A stretch of 64,000 nt of DNA from Uliginosibacterium sp. 31-16 (GTDB lineage: Bacteria; Pseudomonadota; Gammaproteobacteria; Burkholderiales; Rhodocyclaceae): positions 62,001 through 126,000 of the forward strand of contig NZ_JAVALZ010000006.1 in NCBI RefSeq assembly GCF_030730865.1. The letters are read 5' to 3'. Numbering within the stretch: the stretch's first letter is position 1; each line of letters starts with the position of its first letter. The notes below the pieces were generated by a model. The model was given only the letters and a program-made list of their open reading frames with translations. It was not told the origin of the DNA and searched no databases. The translations under genes were made by a program, and so were the position numbers. This document shows positions 44,959 through 54,559 of this stretch, piece by piece.

Positions 44959-47604
44959 ATGAGTATTCTTTCCCGGTCCAGCGGCTTTACCGCTGCGATC
45001 TTGTTCAGTGCGCTGGCCCTGACGGGCTGCGGAGGCGGCAGCGGCGGTGGCAGCTCCGACAATGGCACGACGAGCAGCAGCTCCAGCTCCAGCAGCTCCG
45101 GCTCGAGTTCGAGCAGTTCGAGTTCCAGCAGCTCCAGCGGAGGCGTCAGCCCGCAGAGTTGCCCCGCAACCAGCAGCACTTTGTATTTCTGCGACGACTT
45201 CCAGGCCGGAAATTCCGACAACTGGACGCTGACCCCCAACGGTAGCGATGCCGCGTTCGCCGTGGTGGATGCCACTGACGTGAATGGCGCGACGACCAAG
45301 GCTTTGCAGTACACGGCAGGGACGCTCAGCGTGAGCAGTTCCGTCACAAATGGCGTGGTGGCCTTGATGAAGGATGCCGTCTGGACATCCAAGGTCGGTA
45401 CGAAGGGGGACTACTACGTGGAAATGCGGATTCAACCGCAGACGAACTCTACGACCGGCAACAAACAGCTGTTCATGATCGGGCGCTACCAGAACAACAC
45501 CAACTGGAACCTGGGCGGCCTGAACGTGCAGAACAGCACCAGCAGCACCCAAGTGGAAGCTGGCTATGCATACAACGGCACTATTTCCCGTTCGTCGCAA
45601 ACCAAAAAGGCCATCAGCAACGGCAACTGGTACACCGTCCGCATGGAAATCATTGGCAACGTGACCACCATGTATCTGGATGGTGACACCATTGCCAGCT
45701 ATACGGACAGCGCGACGGGTTTCACCTCCGGCAAGATCGGTCTGTTCACCTATAACAAATCCTTCCTGATTGATGACGTGAAGGTGGGCGATCCGAGCGT
45801 CAAGCCGACGCAACTGTCACTGAGCGCTGGCAACTCGTATACGGCCGAAGCTGGAGCCACCCCGCTGAGCGTGACCGTGACAGCCAAGAAAACAGACAGC
45901 TCTGCCGACACCTTCACGGTAACGTCCAGTAATAGCAATGTTGTGTCGGTGGCAACCAGTGGAACCACGGTTACCCTGACTCCGGTTGCTACAGGGACAG
46001 CCACGATCAAGTTTGTCAGCGGTTCGGATGCCTCGGTAGTCAAGACCATCACGGCAACAATTCAGCCCGCCTACACGGACTCCACGACGACCTACACGCT
46101 CACCGGCAATGTGTTGCCGGCGGCCGGCGCAACGACCGTGTACCCGGAAGACAAGCTGCAGCTCACCTTCGATTCCGCTCCGACCTTGGGCTCCGCCGGC
46201 ACGATCCGCATCTTCAAGACCAGCGACAATTCACTGGTCGACAAGATCCAGTTGAGTGGTGAAAACGACTCGATCGGCGTGACAGGTTCCACGGTACGGG
46301 GCGTGAACACCACTCCGATCCAGATCAACGGAAACACCGTCACGATCACCCCGCACAGCGGCAAACTGACCTACGGCACAAGCTACTACGTGGGCATTTC
46401 CGACACTGCCTTCACTGGCGCCACGCTGGCTGGCAAGACCTTTGCCGGGATCGGCAAGGCCGCTGGATGGGCCTTCACGACCAAGTCCGCTGGACCGGCG
46501 ACGGGTCTGTCATCCGTGACCGTTGCCCCGCAAACGGATACGACGGCAGACTTCCACACCGTACAGGCCGCGTTGAACTACTACATGGTGAACACCTCGG
46601 TCAGCAACCCGGTCATCAACGTGAAGAACGGTACGTACAACGAAATGCTGTACCTGTACAACCGTGCGAACGTGACGATCCTCGGCGAGAGCCGTGCCGG
46701 TGTGATCCTCCAGTACAACAACTACGAAACCCTGAACAGTGGTTCCGGGGCCGGTGCTGTGGGTGCGACATCAGGTGGCGGCCGTTCCGTACTCATGGTG
46801 GAAAACAGCGACATGTTCACGCTGGATACACTGACTCTGAAGAGCACGCACCTGCGCAGCAGCCTGTTCTCGAATCAGGCGGAGGCAATCTTCTTCAAGT
46901 CAGCATCGACATCAACCAGCGGCCATCGTCTGGTTGCGAAGAACGCCAATTTCTACAGCGAGCAGGACACGCTGCAACTGCAGGGCTACGCATGGTTCTA
47001 CAACACCAAGGTCTCGGGCAACGTCGACTTCATCTGGGGCAACAACTACGTTTCCCTGTTTGAAGCCAGCACCATCGAGATGCTCGGTGACTCGCAATAC
47101 CCATCTACCGTTTCCGGGTACGCGAACGGCACGGGTGGCTACATCCTGCAGGCCCGTACCTACTCGGGAGGGAAAGGGTTCATCTTCGCAGGAAGCTCTT
47201 TGACCTATGCCGATGGCCCGGCAGGTGTTCATGTGGCGACAGGCAGCAATGCAGCGAGCTATCTGGCTCGTGCAGCGTCGGGCACCTGGGTCGACAACAT
47301 TGCCTTCCTGAACTGCAAGATGGATACGCATATTGCAGCCCTGGGCTGGGCGTCGGGGGTGTCGGGCAACCCTGCACCGAACCCTGCCACGCCGACGGCG
47401 AGCACGGGATGGCGTGAGTACAACAGTATGGACATGTCCAGCGTTGCACTCTCGGTGAGTGGTCGTACCTCCAACAGCAAGCAGCTTACGAGCTCTGACG
47501 TTTCGGCTGCCGGTCTGGGGGACTTCACTGCGAGCGGAGCCTATCCGACCAATGCGGACCGTGCGACCATCTTCAGCGCAATCAGCTGGGCGCCCGTGCC
47601 GTAA
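44959..47604 (+). CDS. Modular pectinesterase (CE8) lipoprotein
   Basis: This 881-residue protein should remove methyl esters from pectin at the cell surface. The signal ends ALTGC (C24). A poly-Ser linker (about 38-62) leads to a ConA/laminin-G-like domain (65-285), an Ig-like Big domain (285-375), a Big_5-type Ig domain (378-510) and the right-handed beta-helix pectinesterase domain (515-881). Catalytic residues are visible: D670 in EQDTL, D690 in GNVDFIWG and R771 in LARA. GC is somewhat lower than in neighbouring genes. AGAGGAGA precedes the ATG. It is alone, with its own terminator, between the PurM-like gene and hda. Confidence 0.86.
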   Translation: MSILSRSSGFTAAILFSALALTGCGGGSGGGSSDNGTTSSSSSSSSSGSSSSSSSSSSSSGGVSPQSCPATSSTLYFCDDFQAGNSDNWTLTPNGSDAAFAVVDATDVNGATTKALQYTAGTLSVSSSVTNGVVALMKDAVWTSKVGTKGDYYVEMRIQPQTNSTTGNKQLFMIGRYQNNTNWNLGGLNVQNSTSSTQVEAGYAYNGTISRSSQTKKAISNGNWYTVRMEIIGNVTTMYLDGDTIASYTDSATGFTSGKIGLFTYNKSFLIDDVKVGDPSVKPTQLSLSAGNSYTAEAGATPLSVTVTAKKTDSSADTFTVTSSNSNVVSVATSGTTVTLTPVATGTATIKFVSGSDASVVKTITATIQPAYTDSTTTYTLTGNVLPAAGATTVYPEDKLQLTFDSAPTLGSAGTIRIFKTSDNSLVDKIQLSGENDSIGVTGSTVRGVNTTPIQINGNTVTITPHSGKLTYGTSYYVGISDTAFTGATLAGKTFAGIGKAAGWAFTTKSAGPATGLSSVTVAPQTDTTADFHTVQAALNYYMVNTSVSNPVINVKNGTYNEMLYLYNRANVTILGESRAGVILQYNNYETLNSGSGAGAVGATSGGGRSVLMVENSDMFTLDTLTLKSTHLRSSLFSNQAEAIFFKSASTSTSGHRLVAKNANFYSEQDTLQLQGYAWFYNTKVSGNVDFIWGNNYVSLFEASTIEMLGDSQYPSTVSGYANGTGGYILQARTYSGGKGFIFAGSSLTYADGPAGVHVATGSNAASYLARAASGTWVDNIAFLNCKMDTHIAALGWASGVSGNPAPNPATPTASTGWREYNSMDMSSVALSVSGRTSNSKQLTSSDVSAAGLGDFTASGAYPTNADRATIFSAISWAPVP

Positions 47605-47628
47605 GCTTCGATCGTTGCAGGCAACACC

Positions 47629-47659
47629 AAAAGGATGGCTTCGGCCATCCTTTTTTTTT
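47629..47659 (+). terminator. Rho-independent terminator after the pectinesterase gene
   Basis: AAAAGGATGGC (47629-47639) and GCCATCCTTTT (47644-47654) close a TTCG tetraloop, with a nine-base T run. It is 25 bp after the stop codon. Confidence 0.92.
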
Positions 47660-47732
47660 GCCCGTGCTCGGCGGCATTTGAGAAGCCCGCCCCGCCCGGT
47701 AGAATCCGCACCTCGACCAGCACATCCAGACC

Positions 47733-48446
47733 ATGTCCGCCCCCTGCTCTCCTGCCCCGATGCACCAGCTGACGCTCGACGTCCGCCCCGAAGTTCCAGC
47801 TACGCTGGACAACTTCGTCGTGGGCGAGAACGCCGCGTTGCTGGCCGCCTTACGTCGCCAGATTGCAGCACGCGACGGCAGCTGGCTCTACATCTGGGGT
47901 GCTCCGGGAACCGGGCGCACCCACCTTCTTCAGGCAGCCATCGCGGAGAGCCGCGCCAGTGGCCGTCCTTCAGCCCGCCTGCCCGCAGATCAAGGCGGGA
48001 TGCTGCAGATGGAGCCAGACCTGCTGGTGGCGCTGGACGATATAGACCAACTCGACGCCGACGGTCAGGCGCTACTCTTCCGTGCGCTGATCCAGGCCCG
48101 CGAAGCCGCCGGCAGCCTGATCCTTGCCGGCAATGCCCCCCCCCAGCATCTGGTGCTGCGCGAAGACGTGCGCACGCGCATTGGCCAGGCCCTGATCTTT
48201 GAAATCCAGCCACTGGATGATGACGCCAAGGGCGTACTCCTGATCCAGCACGCCGTGGCGCGCGGCATTGCGCTGGACGCCGACATCGTCGAATACCTGC
48301 TGCGCCATGGCCGCCGCGATGCGCACTGGCTGATGGGTGTGCTCGACGAACTGGACGACGCCTCACTCACGCAATCCCGCCCGGTCACACTGCCACTGCT
48401 GCGCGAGATCCTGCGTGATGAATGCGAGCCAGGGTTACCGTTTTGA
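47733..48446 (+). CDS. hda: DnaA regulatory inactivator Hda
   Basis: This 237-residue DnaA-like AAA+ protein should stimulate ATP hydrolysis by DnaA at the replication clamp and so limit re-initiation. The N terminus MHQLTLDVRPE carries the clamp-binding QLTLD motif; Walker A is GAPGTGRTHLL, and the Walker B acidic pair is VALDDIDQLD. A start at 47760 (MHQLTLD) would put the clamp motif at the very N terminus as in other Hda proteins and may be the true start. Confidence 0.87.
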   Translation: MSAPCSPAPMHQLTLDVRPEVPATLDNFVVGENAALLAALRRQIAARDGSWLYIWGAPGTGRTHLLQAAIAESRASGRPSARLPADQGGMLQMEPDLLVALDDIDQLDADGQALLFRALIQAREAAGSLILAGNAPPQHLVLREDVRTRIGQALIFEIQPLDDDAKGVLLIQHAVARGIALDADIVEYLLRHGRRDAHWLMGVLDELDDASLTQSRPVTLPLLREILRDECEPGLPF

Positions 48447-48527
48447 GTCACGGGCAGGTGACGCGTAAAGTCGCCATGCCCCCATCTTGTCACCTATTAC
48501 CGATCACCTATCACTCCCCGTAAAACA

Positions 48528-49238
48528 ATGAACCTCGCTCTCTTTGATCTCGACAACACGCTGCTCGACGGCGACTCCGACCACGCTTGGGGTCAGTTTC
48601 TGTGCGACAAGGGAGTCGTCGACGCCGCTGAATTCAAGGCGCGCAACGACGCCTTCTACGAGCAGTACAAGGCTGGCACGCTGAACATCAGCACCTTCCT
48701 GGATTTCGTGCTGGCCCCGCTGGCCAGCCGTTCGCGCGAGGAGCTGATGACGCTGCACGACGAGTTCATGAACGACGTGGTGTTCAATATGGTCAATCCA
48801 CTGGGGCAAGCGCTGGTGCGCTGGCACGTGGAGCAAGGCGACCTGTGCGCCATCGTGACCGCCACCAATGCTTTCGTGACCGAGCGCATCGTGCGCTACC
48901 ACTTCCACGTGCCGCACCTGATCGCCACCGTGCCGGCCCTTGAAAACGGCCGCTTCACCGGCAAGGCGCGTGGGGTTCCGGCATTCCGCGAAGGCAAGGT
49001 CGAACGCGTGAACGCCTGGCTGGAATCCATGGCAATGGATCTGTCCAGCTTCGACAAGACCTGGTTCTACAGCGACTCGGCCAACGACATTCCGCTGCTC
49101 GAAAAGGTCAGCGACCCGGTTGCCGTCGATCCCTGCGTAGCCCTGCGCCTGCGCGCCGAAACCCTGGGCTGGCCGATCATCAGCCTGCGTGACCGCGACG
49201 AGGACGGCGCGGGCAGCGGCATCATCCTGCAGGCCTGA
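48528..49238 (+). CDS. HAD-IB family hydrolase (SerB-like)
   Basis: This 236-residue HAD phosphatase has motif I LFDLDNTLLDGDSD, motif II VTATN, Lys in the K(A)RG region and motif IV YSDSANDIPLLE. Such genes sit between hda and pcnB in many betaproteobacteria, and some members have been linked to phosphoserine- or histidinol-phosphate-type hydrolysis. The substrate here is not known. The gene follows hda after 81 bp. Confidence 0.86.
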   Translation: MNLALFDLDNTLLDGDSDHAWGQFLCDKGVVDAAEFKARNDAFYEQYKAGTLNISTFLDFVLAPLASRSREELMTLHDEFMNDVVFNMVNPLGQALVRWHVEQGDLCAIVTATNAFVTERIVRYHFHVPHLIATVPALENGRFTGKARGVPAFREGKVERVNAWLESMAMDLSSFDKTWFYSDSANDIPLLEKVSDPVAVDPCVALRLRAETLGWPIISLRDRDEDGAGSGIILQA

Positions 49239-49309
49239 TCGGGCAGCTCCCTGCTGCCAGTTCACCGGAACTGGCAGCATGCCGGAAAACCAAACAGGAA
49301 ATCGCCAGC

Positions 49310-49693
49310 ATGAATCTCGAAAAAATCATTTTCGGTTTCTTCATCATCCTTGCCTGCACGCTGAATTTCGGCTTTGTCATCGGCGACATTGACCGCCCCG
49401 AACTGCACCACGCTTCCGAGCTGTTTGCGGCCATCATCGTCAATCTGATCGCCACGGTGCTGAAGTTCGGCGACCGCACCCATATCGGAGCCACCCATCT
49501 GGCGACGAGTCTGGTTGCGGTGCTGCAGTTGCTGGCCGCAAGCATCGTATGGATGTGGCAACTCCACATTACCGGTCAGCCCATGGATGGCCAGGTCATT
49601 TCCATCGTGGTTTCGCTGTCGGGTGGCGCTCTGCTGGCCAATTTCATCTCCGTAATCCTTCTGATCGGCGAAACCCTCAAGCAAAGCCGCTGA
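49310..49693 (+). CDS. DUF6394-type membrane protein
   Basis: This 127-residue protein has about four hydrophobic segments (IIFGFFIILACTLNFGFVIG; ASELFAAIIVNLIATVLKFG; ATSLVAVLQLLAASIVWMW; VVSLSGGALLANFISVILL). It is placed 10 bp before the K+ channel gene, so the two are probably cotranscribed. It may be an accessory membrane subunit of the channel; this is inference from position only. Confidence 0.75.
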   Translation: MNLEKIIFGFFIILACTLNFGFVIGDIDRPELHHASELFAAIIVNLIATVLKFGDRTHIGATHLATSLVAVLQLLAASIVWMWQLHITGQPMDGQVISIVVSLSGGALLANFISVILLIGETLKQSR

Positions 49694-49703
49694 GGACGCA
49701 ACC

Positions 49704-51398
49704 GTGGGGGACGTTCTCTTCATCGCACTGCGCCGGCTGCGCACGCCGCTGATCACCCTGATCCTGGCGTATGCCATATCCGTAGCCGGGCTGGTCGCCA
49801 TACCCGGCGTAGATGCGCAGGGGCACCCTGCCTCCCTGGGCTTTTTCCACGCGTTCTATGTGGTGAGCTACACGGCCACCACCATCGGTTTCGGCGAACT
49901 GCCCTGGGTATTCTCCGACGCCCAGCGTGCCTGGATCACGTTCACGATCTACCTCTCGGTCACCTGCTGGGCCTACGCACTGGGTAGCATTTTCGCGCTG
50001 GTGCAGGAGCCGGTGTTCCGCACAGCCGTTGCACGCAGCAATTTCGCCCGACGGGTCCGACGCCTCAACGAACCCTTTTACGTCATCGCCGGCTACGGCC
50101 AGAGCGGCACAGCCCTGGCTCATGCCTTTGATGAACTGCACACCCGCAGCGTATTGATCGAGCTGCGCCCTGAACGCGCTGCCCGCCCGGATGTGGAGGT
50201 TTATCAGGAGCCGCCTCTGGCTCTGTGTGCCGACGCACGCTGGCCGGACATCCTGACCGATGCCGGCATCATGCATCGCCGCTGCAAGGCCTTGATCGTG
50301 CAGGTAGGCGACGACGAGGCAGCTCAGGCCATCGCGATCGGAGCCAGTGCCCTGAATCCCGATCTGACTGTGATCGCGCGGGTGCACAGCACACTCGCCC
50401 GCGCCAATCTCGACGGGTTCCCGAACATCACGGTGATCGACCCCTTCGAGACTTTCGCTGCCAATCTCGAAATGGCACTCGCCACGCCTGCTGTGCTGTG
50501 GGTGGAGGAATGGCTCTCCAGCGTGCCCGGCAGCGCTTGTCCGGAGCCCCCTGTAGTTCCGAAAGGCCACTGGCTGATTCTCGGTTATGGCCGTTTCGGT
50601 CATGCCGTTGCCCGGGCCCTGACCCATACAGGAACCACCTGGACGGCCATTGACGCCAATGCACGCCTGCCCGACGAACCGCACCTGCAGCACAGCGACA
50701 ATTCCGTCGAAAGCCTGCACACGGCAGGCATCGAGCAGGCCGTCGGCATCGTCGCCGGCACCGACCGCGACGCCATGAATCTGGCTCTCATCACGCGTGC
50801 CCGCAAACTCAAGCCGGGGTTGCATGTGATCATCCGCCAGAATCATGTGGCCGAACGCAGCCTGATCGAAGCGGCCCGTGCCCACCTGTGCTTCGTGAAA
50901 TCCGAGATCATGGTGCGTGAGTGCCTGCAGTTGCTCGTTGCTCCGCTGCTCAACCGATTCCTGCTGCAAGTGCGCCGGAAAGGACCGCAGCTCGCCGAGC
51001 AGATCGCCGTACGCCTGCTCACCGAACTGGAGGAGCGCGTCCCGCACATCTGGGTTTTCAATGCCTATGCCTCATACCCGGGGCTACGCAACGCACTCGC
51101 CGGACAGACTGAGCACCCCCTGCTGTTGCGCGAACTCCTGATCAATCCGCTCGACCCCGCGCAAACGCTCAAGGCTGTACCCCTGCTGCTGCTCCGAGGC
51201 GACGAGGAAATCATGCTGCCCCCGCCGGCAACCGCCCTGCATTCGGGCGACCGGGTCCTGTTCGCCGGGCGTGGCGGCGTGGAAAGCCTGCAGCACCGCT
51301 TCCTCCTTGACCCCAGCCCGCTGGGATACGTACGCAGCGGCGTGGAACCCGCCCGCAGCTGGCTATTCCGGACACTGCAGGCACGTCAGACCAGATAA
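49704..51398 (+). CDS. Two-helix potassium channel with two RCK/TrkA-N domains
   Basis: This 564-residue protein has a first membrane helix (about 17-35), a pore loop with the selectivity filter TTIGFGE (59-65) and a second helix (about 78-98). Two Rossmann NAD-binding domains follow: FYVIAGYGQSGTALAHAF and HWLILGYGRFGHAVARAL. The C terminus may include TrkA-C-like parts. It should conduct K+ with gating by nucleotide or ion binding to the RCK domains. The GTG start follows GAGGA, which lies at the DUF6394 stop codon. Confidence 0.87.
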   Translation: MGDVLFIALRRLRTPLITLILAYAISVAGLVAIPGVDAQGHPASLGFFHAFYVVSYTATTIGFGELPWVFSDAQRAWITFTIYLSVTCWAYALGSIFALVQEPVFRTAVARSNFARRVRRLNEPFYVIAGYGQSGTALAHAFDELHTRSVLIELRPERAARPDVEVYQEPPLALCADARWPDILTDAGIMHRRCKALIVQVGDDEAAQAIAIGASALNPDLTVIARVHSTLARANLDGFPNITVIDPFETFAANLEMALATPAVLWVEEWLSSVPGSACPEPPVVPKGHWLILGYGRFGHAVARALTHTGTTWTAIDANARLPDEPHLQHSDNSVESLHTAGIEQAVGIVAGTDRDAMNLALITRARKLKPGLHVIIRQNHVAERSLIEAARAHLCFVKSEIMVRECLQLLVAPLLNRFLLQVRRKGPQLAEQIAVRLLTELEERVPHIWVFNAYASYPGLRNALAGQTEHPLLLRELLINPLDPAQTLKAVPLLLLRGDEEIMLPPPATALHSGDRVLFAGRGGVESLQHRFLLDPSPLGYVRSGVEPARSWLFRTLQARQTR

Positions 51399-51496
51399 TC
51401 CGCGAAGCCCGGGCTGCTGGCGGTATACTTCCGCCCTCGGGGCAGAAAGCCCTTCACTGAAACCAGAATCGGGCCAAGGCCCCACACCACACAAGC

Positions 51497-52849
51497 ATGA
51501 TCCGCAAACTGTTGCGCAAGGTGTTTACCAAGAAGACATCCGTCAGACCCAAGGCCGAAGGCGCGGTCATCCCGCTGGCCTCGCACGGCATTCGCCGCGA
51601 GATGGTCTCGCCCGCCGCGCGCAAGGTGTGCAGCGTGCTGCAGGAGGCAGGCTTCACCGCCTACGTGGTCGGTGGCGCAGTGCGCGATCTGATCGCCCGC
51701 ATCGACCCCAAGGATTTCGACGTCGCCACCAGCGCCACGCCGGAAGAGGTTCGCCACCTGTTCCGCCGCTCGCGCATTATCGGCCGGCGTTTCCGCATCG
51801 TGCATGTGATGAGCGGACCGGAAACGATTGAAGTCTCGACCTACCGCGCGCTGCACGACGACGACACCGAGACAGACGAACATGGCCGCGTGCTGCACGA
51901 CAACGTATGGGGCTGCATCGAAGACGACGCCACGCGACGCGACTTTACGGTCAATGCCCTGTTCTACGACCCGACGACCGAGACCGTGCTGGACTTCCAC
52001 CACGGCGTAGCCGACCTGAAACAGAAGACCATGCGCGTAATCGGCGACCCGGCCACGCGTTACCGCGAGGACCCGGTGCGCATGCTGCGCGCCGTGCGCC
52101 TGGCCGCCAAACTGGATCTGATTCTCGACCCTGCCGCCCGCAAGCCAATCCGCGAGATGGCCGGTCTGCTCGCCAATGTGCCGGCCGCCCGCCTCTTTGA
52201 CGAGATGCTCAAGCTGCTCTCGTCCGGCTATGCGGTGGTGAGCCTCAAACGCCTGCGCGACGAAGGACTGCATCACGGCCTGCTGCCCTTGCTGGATGTG
52301 ATCCTTGAGCAGCCGATGGGCGAAAAATTCGTATGGCTGGCGCTGGAAAACACCGACGCCCGGGTGCGCGCCGGCAAGCCGATTTCCCCCGGCTTCCTGT
52401 TTGCCTGCCTGCTCTGGCATGAAGTACTGAGCAACTGGACGGCCCGCAAGGCCACCAAGCAGCATTCACAACCGGCACTGTTCGAAGCCATGGATGAAGT
52501 GCTCGCCTCCCAGGCCCAGAAACTCGCCATCACCCGCCGAATTGCGGGCGACATCACCGAGATCTGGGCGCTGCAACCGCGCTTCGAGAAGCGTGCGGGC
52601 AAGGCCCCGTTCCGCCTGATCGAGCAGCCGCGTTTCCGCGCCGGCTATGACTTCCTGCGCCTGCGCGCAGAATCCGGCGAGATCAACATGGAGCTGCCGG
52701 ACTGGTGGGATGAATTCGCCAGCACCAACACTGATGCACGCGAAGCCATGTTGGTACCCGAAAAGAAAGGCGATGGCGCTGCCCGCAAACGCCGCCGCCC
52801 GCGCAAGAAGCCGGCTGGCGCCTCTTCTGACAGCACGGCGGGAGAATAA
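51497..52849 (+). CDS. pcnB: Poly(A) polymerase I
   Basis: This 450-residue nucleotidyltransferase adds poly(A) tails that mark RNA for decay. The head motif is AYVVGGAVRDLIARIDPKDF with the catalytic DFDVATSATP; the RNA-binding RRDFTVNALFYD and the neck LRAVRLAAKLDL follow. The C terminus is basic (ARKRRRPRKKPAG), as usual for PAP I. Distinguishing marks (RRFRIVHV, the head motif) favour PAP I over CCA transferase. folK follows after 5 bp. Confidence 0.92.
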   Translation: MIRKLLRKVFTKKTSVRPKAEGAVIPLASHGIRREMVSPAARKVCSVLQEAGFTAYVVGGAVRDLIARIDPKDFDVATSATPEEVRHLFRRSRIIGRRFRIVHVMSGPETIEVSTYRALHDDDTETDEHGRVLHDNVWGCIEDDATRRDFTVNALFYDPTTETVLDFHHGVADLKQKTMRVIGDPATRYREDPVRMLRAVRLAAKLDLILDPAARKPIREMAGLLANVPAARLFDEMLKLLSSGYAVVSLKRLRDEGLHHGLLPLLDVILEQPMGEKFVWLALENTDARVRAGKPISPGFLFACLLWHEVLSNWTARKATKQHSQPALFEAMDEVLASQAQKLAITRRIAGDITEIWALQPRFEKRAGKAPFRLIEQPRFRAGYDFLRLRAESGEINMELPDWWDEFASTNTDAREAMLVPEKKGDGAARKRRRPRKKPAGASSDSTAGE

Positions 52850-52854
52850 GCACA

Positions 52855-53346
52855 GTGGCCGTTCTCGCATGGGTTGGCCTCGGCGCCAACCTGGGTGACC
52901 CTGTCGCCACCGTGCGCGAAGCCCTCGCGGCACTCGGCAATTTGCCGGAAAGCCGCGTCATGGCGCGCTCCAGTCTTTATCGCACCGCCCCAGTCGGCCC
53001 TGGCACGGAAGGTCAGCCCGATTACATCAATGCCGTCGCCGCGCTGGACACTACACTGGCTCCGACCGAACTGCTCGACGCCCTGCTCGCTCTGGAGAAA
53101 GCTTTCGGCCGCCAGCGCAGCGCCCGCAATGCCGCGCGCACCCTGGATCTGGACCTGCTGCTCTACGGCCACGAGATTCTCGACGCCCCCGGCCTGCACC
53201 TGCCGCACCCGCGCATGCATGAACGTGCGTTCGTGCTGATTCCGCTGTGCGAGCTTGCCCCCGAAACCCGCATCCCCGGGCGCGGTCCGGCACTGGAATT
53301 GCTCGACACACTGCCCGACGCGCATATCGCGCGCATCGCTGACTGA
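52855..53346 (+). CDS. folK: 2-amino-4-hydroxy-6-hydroxymethyldihydropteridine pyrophosphokinase
   Basis: This 163-residue enzyme transfers pyrophosphate to the pterin precursor of folate. It has the family start VGLGANLGDP, the RTLDLDLLLYG motif with the metal-binding aspartates and HPRMHERAFVLIPL. The start is GTG at 52855, five bases after the pcnB stop. pcnB-folK-panB form a conserved group; here two short genes lie between folK and panB. Confidence 0.94.
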   Translation: MAVLAWVGLGANLGDPVATVREALAALGNLPESRVMARSSLYRTAPVGPGTEGQPDYINAVAALDTTLAPTELLDALLALEKAFGRQRSARNAARTLDLDLLLYGHEILDAPGLHLPHPRMHERAFVLIPLCELAPETRIPGRGPALELLDTLPDAHIARIAD

Positions 53347-53360
53347 AGAAGGAGACCTGC

Positions 53361-53702
53361 ATGCCCGTGTGGTTGCAAACTGGCGGCCTGCTCGTCGCCT
53401 CCAATGTGTTCATGACTTTCGCCTGGTACGGGCATCTGAAGCACCTGCAGAACCGGCCATGGATCATCGCGGCCTTCATTGCCTGGGGCATCGCCCTGTT
53501 CGAGTATCTGCTGCAGGTCCCGGCAAATCGCATCGGTGCACAGGAACTTTCACTCGGCCAGCTCAAGATCATGCAGGAGGCGATCACGCTGGCCGTGTTC
53601 GTACCTTTTGCCGTGTTCTACATGGATCAGCCGCTCAAGCTTGATTACCTGTGGGCTACCCTCTGCATGCTGGGCGCGGTGTATTTCATTTTCCGCGGCT
53701 GA
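53361..53702 (+). CDS. DMT-superfamily small membrane protein (DUF486)
   Basis: This 113-residue protein has four membrane segments and the DUF486 motif FMTFAWYGHLK with LFEYLLQVPANRIG. It is related to small multidrug-resistance type proteins, but its substrate is unknown. AAGGAG lies 7 bases before the ATG. It follows folK after 14 bp. Confidence 0.85.
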   Translation: MPVWLQTGGLLVASNVFMTFAWYGHLKHLQNRPWIIAAFIAWGIALFEYLLQVPANRIGAQELSLGQLKIMQEAITLAVFVPFAVFYMDQPLKLDYLWATLCMLGAVYFIFRG

Positions 53703-53793
53703 GCCTCAGGCCTCCGCTGAGAGGATTCCAGCTGCCATCCTTGCCGAAGTCCGCCCTACAATATCGCTACACATCGCAGGCACTTGAAACTCC

Positions 53794-54429
53794 ATGCTCG
53801 AAAAAGCCCAATACATCGTCGTTGAAGGTCCCATCGGTGCCGGCAAGACCAGTCTGGCACGACGCCTGGCGCAACGCATGAACGGTAATCTGGTGCTGGA
53901 ACAACCGGAGATGAACCCCTTCCTTGGCCGCTTCTATGCCGAACGCGAACGCTGGGCACTGGCCACCCAGATCGAGTTTCTGTTCCAGCGCGCCGACCTG
54001 CTCGGCCAGGCAGCCGAGCGCCTGAATGCGGGGCATCGCGTGGTGGGCGATTTCATTCTCGAGAAAGATCCGCTGTTTGCCAGCCTGAATCTGACGGAGG
54101 ATGAAGCCCGGCTCTACGAGCGCGTCTTTGAACAACTGCGCCCGGCTCCGCTCAAACCGGATCTGGTGATCTATCTGCAGGCCCAACCGGAAACCCTGAT
54201 CGAGCGTGTACGCAAGCGCGGGCTGGATGCCGAGCGCAAGATCACCGAAGGCTACCTGGCCACCGTATCCGAGCGCTACGCGCGCTTCTTCCACGATTTT
54301 GAGGCCGCGCCGCTCTTCGTGATCAATGCCGAGGTGCTGAACCCGGTGGAAGAAGACGACGACTTCGAACTGATCCTGCAACGTCTGCTGGCCATGCGTG
54401 GGTATCGCGAATACTTCAGCTACGCTTGA
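53794..54429 (+). CDS. Deoxynucleoside kinase
   Basis: This 211-residue kinase has the P-loop GPIGAGKTS and the pattern of the dCK/dGK family: EQPEMNPFLGRFY after it, a motif VVGDFILEKDPLF and a lid with RVRKRGLDAERKI. It should phosphorylate a deoxynucleoside (dA, dG or dC), a salvage step. Many betaproteobacteria have such a gene between folK and panB. Confidence 0.87.
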   Translation: MLEKAQYIVVEGPIGAGKTSLARRLAQRMNGNLVLEQPEMNPFLGRFYAERERWALATQIEFLFQRADLLGQAAERLNAGHRVVGDFILEKDPLFASLNLTEDEARLYERVFEQLRPAPLKPDLVIYLQAQPETLIERVRKRGLDAERKITEGYLATVSERYARFFHDFEAAPLFVINAEVLNPVEEDDDFELILQRLLAMRGYREYFSYA

Positions 54430-54559
54430 ACCCGGCCTCACGGGGCTGCATTTCAATCCATACCTCCATAAAAACACTGGATACTCCGCTCACACAGATT
54501 GGCGGACAATTCGCTCCCACCGCGGGCGATCCTGATCGCCCCACTGCACAGGAGTTGCC

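Noticed and set aside
45060-45150. Tandem AGC/TCC repeats, considered as a CRISPR or minisatellite
   Set aside because: They are in frame and encode the poly-Ser linker of the pectinesterase; there are no spacers.
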